From: JBLHKS01 sp047620505
GTDB lineage: Bacteria; Verrucomicrobiota; Verrucomicrobiia; Verrucomicrobiales; DEV007
Length of the DNA: 64,000 nucleotides
NCBI GenBank assembly: GCA_047620505.1
Contig: JBLHKS010000003.1
Location: 47,646-111,645 of the forward strand
Reading direction: 5' to 3'
The position numbers and the translations under genes are program-made. A model generated the notes under the pieces. It was not told the origin of the DNA and did no database searches. It was given only the letters and a program-made list of their open reading frames with translations. This document shows, in pieces, positions 27,720-36,507 of this stretch. Each line of letters opens with the position of its first letter. The first letter of the stretch is position 1.

Positions 27720-29273
27720 TTAAGGCCTGAACTGTTCGGCGTGAAGCTGTTTTAATTTCTCAACCTTCTCCGGATACTCAGCCGCAAGATTCGTTGACTC
27801 GTTTCGGTCCTGACTGAGATCAAATAGCTCCGGTTGCTCGCGATTTTGCAGCACCAGTTTCCATTGGCCATCTCGCACCGCTTTGCGCCAGGCGAGGACG
27901 CGTGATTCCGTCGTCTCCACCGCTGGCTTGCGAAGCGCGGAAACGAAACTGATTCCGTCGAGCGGGATGACGGCTCGGCCTTCAAATTCCTGAGGATGCG
28001 TCACGCCAGCCAACTCCAAACACGTGGGCATGATGTCTGCAATGTGGGTCAGGCGATTGGAAATGCGCCCTTTGTCCTCCAGACCGGCAGGCCACCACGC
28101 GACTAACGGCGATGCAATGCCGCCTTCGTAATCGGCGGCCTTGTAATTTCGGAACGGCACGTTGTTCAGCGCGGCGACTGCGGGGCCCTGATTGAGAAAC
28201 GAGTCCGCGCTGCCGGGGCGCACCCCGTCCGGACGCTTGCGACTGTTGTCGTAGCTCATCTGGTGGCTTGCGCCGTTGTCTGACAGAACCAGAATCAAGG
28301 TGTTGTCTCGCTTCCCCGCCTTTTCCAACGCAGCCATGGTCTGGGCCAGACTGCGATCGATGCTCTCAATCATGGCGGCATGAATTGCAAAGCGCTCGAA
28401 CTCCAGCAAACCGCCCGCAGCCGGTTTCGCGTTGATTGCGGACTCGGGCAGCTGCGTTCCCTTCGGGATCAAACCGTCCGCGATCTGGCGCTGCAACCGC
28501 GCCTCCATCAGCGTTTTGCGATCCTGACTTTGATATAATTCGCGATACGGCGCGATGTGCTCTTCCGCAGCATGAAGCGGCCAGTGTGGCGCGTAGTGGG
28601 AGACGTAGAGAAAAAATGGCTGATCATTTTCGGCAGTTCCTTCAATGAATTCGGCAACAAAATCCGATATCAGGTCGGTGGAATACGGCCCGTCCGGACG
28701 TTGCCAGCGCTTGCCGTCTTTGAACCAGGGCGTGCCCTTCGGATACCGCGAAAAATCCGTGCCGCTGACCTCCCGGTAGTAGTTCCCAGGGCTGTTGCTG
28801 GCGGAGCCGAGGAACCGATCCGCCGCCCCCGCCACCTGAGCCGGATCATGCCAGGAATCCGCCGTCACCATGTCCAGCCGCCCAACCGCAGCGGTTTGGT
28901 ATCCGTTCGCTTTCAGCAGCTGCATCACGGTGACGCAGTTTCGCGTGAGGTTCGCGAAAATGCTCTGCCCGGGGGCCTGACCAACCTTCCAGGGCTGACA
29001 ACCGGTCATGAGCGAAGCCCGGCTCGGACCGCAGACGGCACAATTGTAGAACCGCGAAAACCGGACGCCTTCCGTCGCCAGGCGATCGATGGTGGGCGTC
29101 TTGATTTCACCGCCGTAGCAGCCGAGATCGGAAAAGCCCATGTCATCGGCCATGACGACGATGATGTTCGGCTTGAGCGGCTCCGAAGCTGAGGATGCCG
29201 GGATCGCGGCGAGAAACAGCAGCGCGGGAATCAGGAATCGGATCCAAAGGCGGAAAAGTCTGGCGGTCTTCAT
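27720..29273 (-). CDS. Secreted arylsulfatase (S1 family)
   Basis: 517 residues with an export signal (…LFLAAIPASSASE). Sulfatase hallmarks: metal-binding MADDMGFSDLGCYGGE (D43, D44), the formylglycine motif C81-G-P-S-R85 followed by ASLMTG, and LILVLSDNGASHQM. The CxPSR motif is the canonical substrate of formylglycine-generating enzyme. It hydrolyses sulfate esters, most likely on algal or host polysaccharides. Its start overlaps the upstream Dabb gene stop by 4 bp. No perfect palindrome copy is present, only a 10/12 match at 28914. Confidence 0.9.
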   Translation of the reverse strand: MKTARLFRLWIRFLIPALLFLAAIPASSASEPLKPNIIVVMADDMGFSDLGCYGGEIKTPTIDRLATEGVRFSRFYNCAVCGPSRASLMTGCQPWKVGQAPGQSIFANLTRNCVTVMQLLKANGYQTAAVGRLDMVTADSWHDPAQVAGAADRFLGSASNSPGNYYREVSGTDFSRYPKGTPWFKDGKRWQRPDGPYSTDLISDFVAEFIEGTAENDQPFFLYVSHYAPHWPLHAAEEHIAPYRELYQSQDRKTLMEARLQRQIADGLIPKGTQLPESAINAKPAAGGLLEFERFAIHAAMIESIDRSLAQTMAALEKAGKRDNTLILVLSDNGASHQMSYDNSRKRPDGVRPGSADSFLNQGPAVAALNNVPFRNYKAADYEGGIASPLVAWWPAGLEDKGRISNRLTHIADIMPTCLELAGVTHPQEFEGRAVIPLDGISFVSALRKPAVETTESRVLAWRKAVRDGQWKLVLQNREQPELFDLSQDRNESTNLAAEYPEKVEKLKQLHAEQFRP

Positions 29274-29575
29274 TTCGAGATGGGTTCAAGTGGCGTGAAA
29301 TCTGCTTCCTGGAAAGCCTCCACCTCCTCCAGCCAGCGCTCCGTCACGAAAGCCGAATGAAGCGGGTGAGCACTGTAGGCATCGTAGTCCGACTGGGTTG
29401 CGAAGCGCATTGTGATTCCGAAGGCGTGCGGATGCTTCGCGCTGAGCTGTCGGCGAATCGCGAAATCACGCACTCCGGAAATGTCGGCGAGTTCACCAGC
29501 AGCTGCCAGGAACGCGCGTTCCTCATTCGAATCCGGTGGATGTTTCAGACTGAAGGTAACGGTGTGCTCAATCAT
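29270..29575 (-). CDS. Dabb family (stress-responsive alpha/beta-barrel) protein
   Basis: 101 residues starting MIEHTVTFSLKHPPDS, with ITMRFATQSDYDAYSAHPLHSAFV, the strand-helix pattern of the dimeric ferredoxin-like Dabb fold. Function of the family is mostly unknown; small catalytic or binding roles are seen in plants and bacteria. It is upstream of, and coupled by ATGA overlap to, the sulfatase, which suggests a shared regulatory or catabolic context. Confidence 0.82.
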   Translation of the reverse strand: MIEHTVTFSLKHPPDSNEERAFLAAAGELADISGVRDFAIRRQLSAKHPHAFGITMRFATQSDYDAYSAHPLHSAFVTERWLEEVEAFQEADFTPLEPISK

Positions 29576-29592
29576 CGCCGAATGAATAATCG

Positions 29593-29757
29593 TTGAACGG
29601 CCACGCGGAAACCTGTTCTACAACTTCTTCGATCGCGCTGACGCTTTTCCTCGGCGCGCAGGAGTTGTGGACGTTGCGCGCGGGTTACCAGGCGCAGCTG
29701 GTCCGCAGCGATTTCAGCGAGCACTACATGTATGGCAGGCTGGGGCGGTTGTATTGA
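29593..29757 (+). other. Short open remnant in an otherwise gene-free stretch (29576-30034)
   Basis: Between the Dabb gene and the DUF1501 gene there is no complete gene. A 54-codon frame (TTG 29593 to TGA 29755-29757) reads ...LFLGAQELWTLRAGYQAQL and could be the tail of a destroyed gene, since its composition looks protein-like. It has no ATG and no recognised family. The inverted-repeat element at 29817-29961 follows directly, so the stretch looks like a site of past insertion or deletion. Confidence 0.3.
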
Positions 29758-29816
29758 TCAGATCATTACGGCGACTGAAGGTCCATTCCTTAACGCCGCC
29801 TGTCTCATAGCGCTGA

Positions 29817-29961
29817 TTTGGAGTGCGGTGGGGAGCCGAGGCGAGACACCGCTTTCGATCACGGGGAAGCGAAGCACTACGATTGACGCAGCTGGTGGTT
29901 CGTCTGCCGGAGCTGCGCGCGAAAGCGGTGTCTCGCTTGAAGCTCCCCACCGCACTCCAAA
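29817..29961. repeat. REPIN-like element: two inverted REP-type hairpins
   Basis: The left arm (29817-29857) and right arm (29920-29961) are inverted copies: TTTGGAGTGCGGTGGGGAGC and GCGAGACACCGCTTTCG match in both, differing only by a 4-5 base centre. Each arm can itself fold, GCGGTG (29825-29830) against CACCGC (29847-29852). The ~62-bp spacer shows no coding content. This is the architecture of REPIN/BIME elements mobilised by REP-associated tyrosine transposases; no such transposase is in the window. Confidence 0.7.
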
Positions 29962-30034
29962 ATCCCTGAGCCGCCTTTTCGGCACGATCGTCGGCTTGGG
30001 CTTGAAGGTCTGCGGAATCCGTTGAGAATACCGG

Positions 30035-31465
30035 ATCGACGAGCAACTCCAAAACTTCGCCACACGCCGCCGTTTCCTCAGCACGAGCACAGGAATCGGT
30101 TCGCTCGCATTGGCCTCACTTCTGCGCGATGACGGGCTGCTGGGGGCTGAATCTTCAACCCGCGCGCCGCATTTCGCGCCGAAAGCGAAGCGCTGCATCT
30201 ACCTTTTCATGGAGGGCGGGCCGAGCCAGATGGATCTGTTCGATCCTAAGCCGAAGCTGAACGAACTCGACGGCCAACCGATGCCGGAGTCGCTTTTGAA
30301 GGACGTGAAGTTCGCGTTCACGCAGAAGGAGAGCGCGCGGCTGATGGGGAGTCCGCGGACGTTCCAGAAAAATGGCGAGAGCGGGATGGTGACTTCGGAC
30401 CTGCTTCCTCACCTGAGCAAACACGCGGATGACATCGCTCTGGTGCGCTCGATGTACTGCGATCAGTTCAATCATTTGCCCGGGCAGCTGCTGATGCTGA
30501 GCGGGACGCCGTTTCGTGGTTGGCCGACGATGGGTTCGTGGCTGAACTATGGTCTGGGGAGCGAGTCTCGCGATCTTCCAGGTTACGTCGTGATGACCAC
30601 GTTAGGACGCGGCTTACCGGGCGGGGCAGCGAGTTGGTCGAGCGGGTTTTTGCCTTCGAATTATTCCGGCGCGCTTTTCCGGAATGAGGGGAGCCCGGTT
30701 TTGAATCTGGCGAATCCGGACGGGATCACACCGGAGATGCAGGCGCGAACGCTGCGAGCGGTGAACGAGCTGAATCAGCAACGACTCGGTGCGGTCGGGA
30801 ATCCGGAGATCGCGAGCCGGATCAAGAATTACGAGCTGGCTTATCGAATGCAGTCGGCGGCACCGGAGTTGATCGACCTTTCCGGCGAGTCGAAATCGAC
30901 GCTTGAGGCGTACGGCGTGGATCGCGAGGACAAGACCGGGTTTCAGGCGTCCTACGCGCGGAATTGTCTGCTTGCGCGGCGTTTGGTTGAGCGGGGAACG
31001 CGTTTCGTGACGCTGTTTTTGTCGACCTGGGATCAGCACAGCAGTCTGGATTCTGCGCTGGCGACAAACACGAAAATCTCGGATCAACCGGTGGCAGCGC
31101 TGCTTCAGGATTTGAAGGAACGAGGGCTTTTGGATGAAACGTTAGTCGTTTGGGGCGGCGAGTTTGGCCGGACTCCGCTCGGCGAGAATCGGCAGGGTTT
31201 CGCGAAGGTCACGGGCCGCGATCATCATCCGTATTCGTTCAGCGTCTGGATGGCCGGCGGCGGAGTGAAGGGCGGGCAGACAATCGGGACGACGGACGAG
31301 ATTGGCTGGGGCGTCGAGGACGAGCCAGTTCACGTTCACGATTTGCACGCGACGATTCTGCATCTGTTCGGCTTCGATCATGAAGAGCTGACGTATCGGT
31401 TTCAGGGCCGGGATTTCCGCCTGACGGACGTGCAAGGAAATGTCGTTCAGAAGCTGATCGCGTGA
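30035..31465 (+). CDS. DUF1501 family protein with no normal start codon
   Basis: The frame is open from 30026 (stop TGA at 30023). The body is a clean DUF1501 protein: KRCIYLFMEGGPSQMDLFDP, LPGYVVMTTLGRG, TLVVWGGEFGRTP, GRDHHPYSFSVWMAGGGVKGG, YRFQGRDFRLTDVQG. The twin-arginine signal (QNFATRRRFLSTSTGIGSLALASLL) is intact but lies upstream of the first TTG (30110), so that TTG cannot be the true start. The family usually begins M-x(3-5)-QNFATRR; here the matching position is ATC (30035). The start may be a rare ATC, or the original start was lost when the nearby repeat element arrived. Coordinates use 30035 as the conserved start position. About 477 residues. Confidence 0.75.
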   Translation: MDEQLQNFATRRRFLSTSTGIGSLALASLLRDDGLLGAESSTRAPHFAPKAKRCIYLFMEGGPSQMDLFDPKPKLNELDGQPMPESLLKDVKFAFTQKESARLMGSPRTFQKNGESGMVTSDLLPHLSKHADDIALVRSMYCDQFNHLPGQLLMLSGTPFRGWPTMGSWLNYGLGSESRDLPGYVVMTTLGRGLPGGAASWSSGFLPSNYSGALFRNEGSPVLNLANPDGITPEMQARTLRAVNELNQQRLGAVGNPEIASRIKNYELAYRMQSAAPELIDLSGESKSTLEAYGVDREDKTGFQASYARNCLLARRLVERGTRFVTLFLSTWDQHSSLDSALATNTKISDQPVAALLQDLKERGLLDETLVVWGGEFGRTPLGENRQGFAKVTGRDHHPYSFSVWMAGGGVKGGQTIGTTDEIGWGVEDEPVHVHDLHATILHLFGFDHEELTYRFQGRDFRLTDVQGNVVQKLIA

Positions 31466-31522
31466 TCTGCAAGCTTTCCGCGCGCCTGAGCGTGTTTGTT
31501 CGTTGAGAAACCGAATAATCTT

Positions 31523-32989
31523 TTGAATTCCGAAAACGACATCCCAAACGATTTTTCCCGACGCGGGTTTTTCCAAAGCGCGAGCGGCGGTCTTTACGGA
31601 GCCGCGTTGGCGAGCTTGCTGGGCCCGGATTTGATGGGCTCTGAAATTCCTCACGGCTCAGCAGCTGCTGGCGATCTGGGCGCGATGAATCTCAAGCCGA
31701 GGAAGCCGCATTTTCCGGCGAAAGCGAAGGCCGTGATCCATCTCTGCATGCAGGGCGGGCCGAGTCAAGTCGACACGTTCGATCCTAAGCCGATGCTCGA
31801 GAAGCATCACGGCGAAACCGTGCCGGACTCGATTACGAAGGGCACTTTCCAGGTTCGCACCGCAAAACTTCTGCGCAGCCAATGGAAATTCGCGAAGCAC
31901 GGCAAGAGCGGCCTTGAGGTCTCCGAGTTGCTTCCGCACATCGCCGCTGAGGCGGATGAATTGGCTGTCATTCGCTCGATGTACAACGTGCATCCGAACC
32001 ACGAGCCTTCGATTTACAAAATGCAGACGGGCCAGATTTCGCCGACGCATCCGACGTTCGGTTCCTGGATCACCTACGGGCTTGGCAGTCAAAACCGGAA
32101 TCTTCCGGCTTACGTCGTGTTGGCAGATCCGGCCGGCCGGCTGCCCGTCAACGGCGTCGAAAACTGGATGTCCGGCTACCTGCCGCCGTTGTTCGCCGGC
32201 ACGCCGATGCGCGGCGAGGGTTCGCCGATGCTCAATCTCAAACCGGATTTTGACGAACCGGCTTCGGTCACGGGCGCGAAACGGGGCCTGCTCGCCAAGC
32301 TCGACCAAATTCACAAAACCGGGCGACCGTTCGAACCGCGGCTCGACACTCGGATCGAAAACTACGAACTCGCGGCGCGGATGCAGCTGACCGCGACCGA
32401 CGCGCTCGACGTCACTCAGGAATCTGAAGCGACTCGCGAAAGTTACGGAATCGGGACGAAGGAGACGGAAACTTTCGGCAAACAATGCCTCCTCGCGCGG
32501 CGGCTCGTGGAGCGCGGCGTCCGCTTCGTTCAGCTCTACACCCGGGGCCAGATGTGGGACAATCACGGCAACATCGCCACCTCACTTCCAGCCGCTTGCA
32601 AGGCGACGGACCAACCGATCGGCGCGCTGATCCGCGATCTGCGGCAGCGCGGATTGCTCGATTCGACGCTGGTCGTTTGGGGCGGCGAGTTCGGCCGTTT
32701 GCCGATGGCTCAAGGGAAAGACGAGAAAAAAGCGGGCCGCGATCACGGTCCGTGGGGCTTCTCAAACTGGATGGCCGGAGGCGGCGCGAAGGCGGGAACG
32801 GTTTACGGTTCGACCGACGAATTTGGCTTCGCATCGGTGGAAAACCGGGTCAGCATCCAGGATTGGCACGCGACGATTCTGCATTTGTTAGGACTCGATT
32901 ACGACCGGCTGAATTTCGTCCGCAACGGGCTCGAAGAAAAGCTGACTCACGTTTTCAACACACGAGTTGTTCGCGAAGTCATCGCGTAA
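31523..32989 (+). CDS. DUF1501 family protein, TTG start
   Basis: About 488 residues from TTG 31523; another TTG (31496) is in frame, and no ATG or GTG is available before the Tat-like motif FSRRGFFQSASGGLYGAALASLLG. The body carries KAVIHLCMQGGPSQVDTFDPKP, LPAYVVLADPAGRLP, STLVVWGGEFGRLP, GRDHGPWGFSNWMAGGGAKAG. It differs from its upstream neighbour (57 bp away) throughout and is not a recent duplicate. The terminal motif FNTRVVREVIA replaces the RFQGRDFRLTDV ending of the other two copies, placing it in a different DUF1501 subgroup. A perfect palindrome copy (31659) encodes GSAAAGD. Confidence 0.85.
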   Translation: MNSENDIPNDFSRRGFFQSASGGLYGAALASLLGPDLMGSEIPHGSAAAGDLGAMNLKPRKPHFPAKAKAVIHLCMQGGPSQVDTFDPKPMLEKHHGETVPDSITKGTFQVRTAKLLRSQWKFAKHGKSGLEVSELLPHIAAEADELAVIRSMYNVHPNHEPSIYKMQTGQISPTHPTFGSWITYGLGSQNRNLPAYVVLADPAGRLPVNGVENWMSGYLPPLFAGTPMRGEGSPMLNLKPDFDEPASVTGAKRGLLAKLDQIHKTGRPFEPRLDTRIENYELAARMQLTATDALDVTQESEATRESYGIGTKETETFGKQCLLARRLVERGVRFVQLYTRGQMWDNHGNIATSLPAACKATDQPIGALIRDLRQRGLLDSTLVVWGGEFGRLPMAQGKDEKKAGRDHGPWGFSNWMAGGGAKAGTVYGSTDEFGFASVENRVSIQDWHATILHLLGLDYDRLNFVRNGLEEKLTHVFNTRVVREVIA

Positions 32990-32995
32990 ACCGGC

Positions 32996-33934
32996 TCACT
33001 TCCCCAGCAACTGCTGGCGTTGTCTCGGGCTGAGCCATTCGAGCGCCTTGGCCGAATCGGTCCGCGCCCAGGCGTTCACTTTCGTCGCCTGCGTCCCGGT
33101 CATCCGGATTTTCGACCAAGCCGAACCTTCGATCTGTTTTCGCTGATCAGAGTCCTTCGCCTTCTCGTAACCGTCGAGCTTGCCAGTCGAAAGCCGAGTT
33201 TCACCGAGGCCCTTGAGTTGCTGATCGGTCTTCGCATAAACCTTGTCGGCGCACTTCACTTTTGCGGCTTCGCTCACGAGTTTGGCGAAGGAAATCTGGT
33301 CAGCCCGGTAACGAACGAGCGTGACCTCCCGGCCGTCCAGCCAGCCGGCCTCCGTCGTCAGCACCCCATCGATCTGGCCCAATTTCATCTCGCCCGTCCA
33401 AAAGCAGAACATCGCGAACGCCGCGGTTTCGATCTTCGCCGGGTCCTGCTCCCAGGCTAAGGATCGAAGGTACCTCGGCGCGGTTCGGCCATGAGCTTCG
33501 AGCGCCGCGACCATCCGGGTGGCCAGCGGCGCGATCGTCCAAACCCGATCCTGGCGCGGAATCACGTCCTTGGCCTTCGAGTCGAAAAACCGAACCACTT
33601 GGTAATTCCAGGCCGGCTCCTTGAATTTCTGAAGCAGCTCCTGATCGCGACCGCTCTGATTGTTGTAAATCACGGTCGACTCAAATTCCGATTCGATCGC
33701 CTCGACGATCAGCGGATGGGAAAGCACTTCGCGTCCGAATTTCTGGCATCCGGCGCAGCCCGGGACTTCCTGAAAAAGCGCGAACACCGGCTTACTTGAT
33801 TCGGCTGAAGCGGCGAGCGCGGCGTCGAAATCCCGATTCCAATCGACCTTGCCGACTTCGACCGGTTTTTCCGCAGCGACGACCGCGAGAACAGCCACGA
33901 CAAAAATGACGGCGAGGATTTTCAGCGATTTCAT
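32996..33934 (-). CDS. Thioredoxin-like protein of the VPGU/VPGC type
   Basis: 312 residues with an N-terminal membrane/signal segment (LKILAVIFVVAVLAVVAAEK). The thioredoxin-like domain carries VPGCAGCQKFG, a CxxC site at C60/C63. In related proteins that I recall as VPGUxxT-type (seleno)proteins the first cysteine can be selenocysteine; here both positions are ordinary TGC/TGT cysteine codons. Downstream, LGQIDGVLTTEAGWLDGREVTLVRY followed by ISFAKLV resembles part of the MsrA fold. The protein ends with QRQQLLGK, encoded by a one-base variant of the iterated palindrome (33005). It overlaps the upstream lipoprotein gene by 4 bp. Probable periplasmic redox role. Confidence 0.65.
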   Translation of the reverse strand: MKSLKILAVIFVVAVLAVVAAEKPVEVGKVDWNRDFDAALAASAESSKPVFALFQEVPGCAGCQKFGREVLSHPLIVEAIESEFESTVIYNNQSGRDQELLQKFKEPAWNYQVVRFFDSKAKDVIPRQDRVWTIAPLATRMVAALEAHGRTAPRYLRSLAWEQDPAKIETAAFAMFCFWTGEMKLGQIDGVLTTEAGWLDGREVTLVRYRADQISFAKLVSEAAKVKCADKVYAKTDQQLKGLGETRLSTGKLDGYEKAKDSDQRKQIEGSAWSKIRMTGTQATKVNAWARTDSAKALEWLSPRQRQQLLGK

Positions 33935-34458
33935 GATTCAGCGGGGGTGAAAAGTGGACGGATCTTTCCCGATTCGATGTTGATTCGCTCTCGAGCCTTA
34001 CGCTCGCTCTCTTCAAACTTTTCGAACGCCTCGACCGTCGTCAGGACCTGCAGCTGGTCGCCCGGATTGTGTTCGCGAATGACGGCGATCAGCGAATCTA
34101 GTTCCTGAACGAGCTCGTCGAGGTGATCCAGGTAGACGTCGATCGCGGCGTCAAAATCTTCCACCTGAGCCGCTTTGTTTTTCCGGCTCACCTCGATTTC
34201 GGCCCTCGCCGTCGCGATCGTTTTCTTCAGCGCGCGAAACGTCCCGTCGATCGCCTCGAGATCCGCCTCGCGTCCTCGAAGCCAGGAGCTCATCGCCAGC
34301 CCAACATCCAAGCTAGCCAGATCCAGCGGCTGCAAGGCCTGGACGCAAGCATCGACGTGAGCCCCGCGAACTTCAATGCTCGCCGGATCCGGCCCGGAAC
34401 ACCCGACCAGGGCGGCTGCGAAGAGAATGGCGACGGTGAATCGGAAAAAGTCAGGCAT
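33931..34458 (-). CDS. Putative lipoprotein, helical, unknown function
   Basis: 175 residues from ATG 34458, which gives a lipoprotein signal peptide with lipobox LVGC (MPDFFRFTVAILFAAALVGC). The mature part is predominantly alpha-helical and charged (ALKKTIATARAEIEVSRKNKAA, VYLDHLDELVQELDSLIAVI) and probably coiled-coil. No family recognised. The stop overlaps the start of the thioredoxin-like gene (ATGA), so the pair is cotranslated. The 77-bp gap to the divergent rlmI-like gene holds a small inverted repeat (CACCGA 34501-34506, TCGGTG 34514-34519). Confidence 0.7.
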   Translation of the reverse strand: MPDFFRFTVAILFAAALVGCSGPDPASIEVRGAHVDACVQALQPLDLASLDVGLAMSSWLRGREADLEAIDGTFRALKKTIATARAEIEVSRKNKAAQVEDFDAAIDVYLDHLDELVQELDSLIAVIREHNPGDQLQVLTTVEAFEKFEESERKARERINIESGKIRPLFTPAES

Positions 34459-34535
34459 TTCGGCGAACGTTGAGCAGTTTTCAGTTCCTTGATCAACAAT
34501 CACCGACTAGAGATCGGTGTCTACTGAACACTGCA

Positions 34536-35708
34536 ATGCCTGGCATAATCGTTAAACCGCGCTCTCGAATTTTTCACGGCCATGAATGGGTCTACGCATC
34601 GGAGATCCAGAAAACCTGGGGTGACCCGGTGCCTGGCTCCGTCATCAGCCTCAAGGATTTCAAAGATCGGCCGTTAGGAAGCGCGATCTACAATCCTGAA
34701 TCGCAAATCGTCGCCCGCCGAATTTCGCGCCGGAAGCAGGACATCGATCTGGATTTTTTCCAGCGACGGCTCGAGCGCGCGCTCGAGCATCGGCAAAAAC
34801 TTGGCTACGACGAGGGTCCGAAAGTCTACCGATTGGTTTGGAGCGAAAGCGACGGCCTACCCGGCGTGATCGTCGAGCGCTACGGCGATCAATTCGTTTA
34901 CCAGACCCTAACGCTTGCGATGGATCAGCGCCAGCAGCTGCTGGTGACCGCACTGAAGGCGATGTTCGATCCGAGCTGCATCATCGCGCGCAACGACAGC
35001 CCGATCCGCGCCGCCGAAGGTCTAGAGCCGATCTGCGAAGTCGTCCACGGCGAAGCCAGCGCGAGCCGGGTTGAAGTCGGCGGGATCAGCTTGAAACTGG
35101 ATCTTCAGGAAGGCCAGAAAACCGGGCTCTACCTCGATCAGCTGGACAATTACGCAGCTGTGGCGAAGCTCGCGAAAGACCGCCGAGTTCTGGATTGCTT
35201 CTGCAATCAGGGCGGTTTCGCGCTGCACGCGGCGGTCGCGGGAGCTTCGGAAGTGACGGCTGTCGATTCAAGCGTGGACGCGCTTCAGGCAGGTGCGGAA
35301 AATGCGACGGCGACTGGAGTCGAGATTAATTGGTTAGAAGAAAACGTCTTCGATTTGCTGAAAAAGCGCGAAGCCGCCGAGGAAACCTGGGAGCTGATCG
35401 TGCTGGATCCGCCTTCGTTCACGCGTAACCGGAAATCTGTCCGCGACGCGTTGCGAGGCTACAAAGAAATCCACCTGCGCGCCCTGAAAATGCTCAAACC
35501 TGGCGGTGTGCTCGCCACGTTCTGCTGCAGCCACCACGTCACTCGCGAGGATTTCATCGGCGTGATTTGCGACGCCGCCGTCGACGCGAAACGCACCATC
35601 CGCTTGATCGACAGTTACGGTCAGCGCGCCGATCATCCGATCATCCCGACCATGCCGGAAAGCGCCTACCTTCGCGGCTTCAGCTTCGAAGTGATTTCCT
35701 CCTGGTAG
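34536..35708 (+). CDS. Class I rRNA methyltransferase, RlmI/RlmK family
   Basis: 390 residues from ATG 34536. An N-terminal PUA-like domain (GIIVKPRSRIFHGHEWVYASEI) is followed by the RlmI-type central EEHB-like domain and a Rossmann methyltransferase: GQKTGLYLDQLDNY, VLDCFCNQGGFALHAA, the target-base motif VLDPPSFTRNRK, GYKEIHLRALKMLKPGG and FCCSHHVTREDF with the conserved catalytic cysteine. E. coli RlmI methylates C1962 of 23S rRNA; family assignment is firm, exact target inferred. One perfect palindrome at 34932 encodes RQQLLV. Confidence 0.9.
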   Translation: MPGIIVKPRSRIFHGHEWVYASEIQKTWGDPVPGSVISLKDFKDRPLGSAIYNPESQIVARRISRRKQDIDLDFFQRRLERALEHRQKLGYDEGPKVYRLVWSESDGLPGVIVERYGDQFVYQTLTLAMDQRQQLLVTALKAMFDPSCIIARNDSPIRAAEGLEPICEVVHGEASASRVEVGGISLKLDLQEGQKTGLYLDQLDNYAAVAKLAKDRRVLDCFCNQGGFALHAAVAGASEVTAVDSSVDALQAGAENATATGVEINWLEENVFDLLKKREAAEETWELIVLDPPSFTRNRKSVRDALRGYKEIHLRALKMLKPGGVLATFCCSHHVTREDFIGVICDAAVDAKRTIRLIDSYGQRADHPIIPTMPESAYLRGFSFEVISSW

Positions 35709-35754
35709 TCGATCGGCGGTTGACATCGACTCGTGCCCTACGTTCGCTGGCGGC

Positions 35755-36507
35755 ATGAAAAGTGTCTTTTTAACGCTCGCAATCGCGTTGTTCGCAACGC
35801 TCGCCCACGCCGGTCCACATCTCGTTTTCCTGATCGGTGAAAAGGAGTACGAGACCGGTCAGACTCTCCCGGAGTTCTTCGAAACCGACCTCAAACCAGC
35901 TGGCTACACCGCTGAATTTATCAAGGCTCCTGACGAAGGCGATGGTCGGAACGACTTCCCTGGGATGGCGGCGGCGATCGCAAAAGCAGACCTCGTCGTG
36001 GTCAGCATCCGGCGTCGAGCACCGAAGAAGACTGACCTCGATGCCCTGCGCGCTCACCTCGAAGCTGGGAAACCGCTGATCGGAGTTCGGACCAGCAGCC
36101 ACGCGTTTGACATCAAAGGTAAGCCGATTCCAGACGGCCACGACGTTTGGGAGGGGTTCGATCCGGAAGTGCTCGGCGGAAATTACAACGGTCATTTCAA
36201 CGACGATCCATTCGTCCTGACAGTGACAGAAGGAGCGGCCGATCATCCGATTCTCAAGGGTGTGAAAATTGAGAATTCCGCCAGGCTCTATCGATCCGGG
36301 CCACTCAAAAAAGGAACCCAGCAGCTGCTGACTGGATCGCTTGAAGGGCAGACTCCGGAGCCGATCGCCTGGACCAACCGGTTCGGTCCTAACAAAGCTA
36401 GAATTTTCTACACGTCGGGCGCGATCGTCCAGGATTTCGAAGATGCCGGATTTCGGCTCATGCTCAAAAACGCGTTCGCTTGGGCGCTATCCAAAGATTC
36501 CGAATGA
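35755..36507 (+). CDS. ThuA-like domain secreted protein
   Basis: 250 residues with signal peptide MKSVFLTLAIALFATLAHAG. The ThuA core shows LVFLIGEKEYETGQTL, ADLVVVSIRRRAP, GKPLIGVRTSSHAFDI, GGNYNGHFNDDP, DHPILKGV and the terminal NAFAWAL. It belongs to a different ThuA subgroup from the one at 16135. Its stop overlaps the start of the PQQ-like propeller gene by 4 bp, a pairing that points to a shared sugar-related periplasmic role. A palindrome copy (36319) encodes TQQLLTG. Confidence 0.85.
   Translation: MKSVFLTLAIALFATLAHAGPHLVFLIGEKEYETGQTLPEFFETDLKPAGYTAEFIKAPDEGDGRNDFPGMAAAIAKADLVVVSIRRRAPKKTDLDALRAHLEAGKPLIGVRTSSHAFDIKGKPIPDGHDVWEGFDPEVLGGNYNGHFNDDPFVLTVTEGAADHPILKGVKIENSARLYRSGPLKKGTQQLLTGSLEGQTPEPIAWTNRFGPNKARIFYTSGAIVQDFEDAGFRLMLKNAFAWALSKDSE

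Noticed and set aside
26163..30034. Genomic island inserted at the tRNA-Gly 3' end
   Set aside because: The position is typical, and the genes are accessory, but there is no integrase and I could not find a repeated tRNA 3' end downstream.
32996..33934. Selenocysteine codon in the thioredoxin-like protein
   Set aside because: The site is an ordinary cysteine codon and the frame has no internal TGA.
34501..34519. Small inverted repeat CACCGA/TCGGTG upstream of the rlmI-like gene
   Set aside because: The 6-bp stem with a 7-base loop is too short to separate from chance and has no T-run; mentioned only in the neighbouring entry.
4150..35990. Cyanobacterial HIP1 word GCGATCGC
   Set aside because: It occurs only occasionally (for example near 4154 and 35976), not at iterated density; GATC is merely common in this GC-rich sequence.
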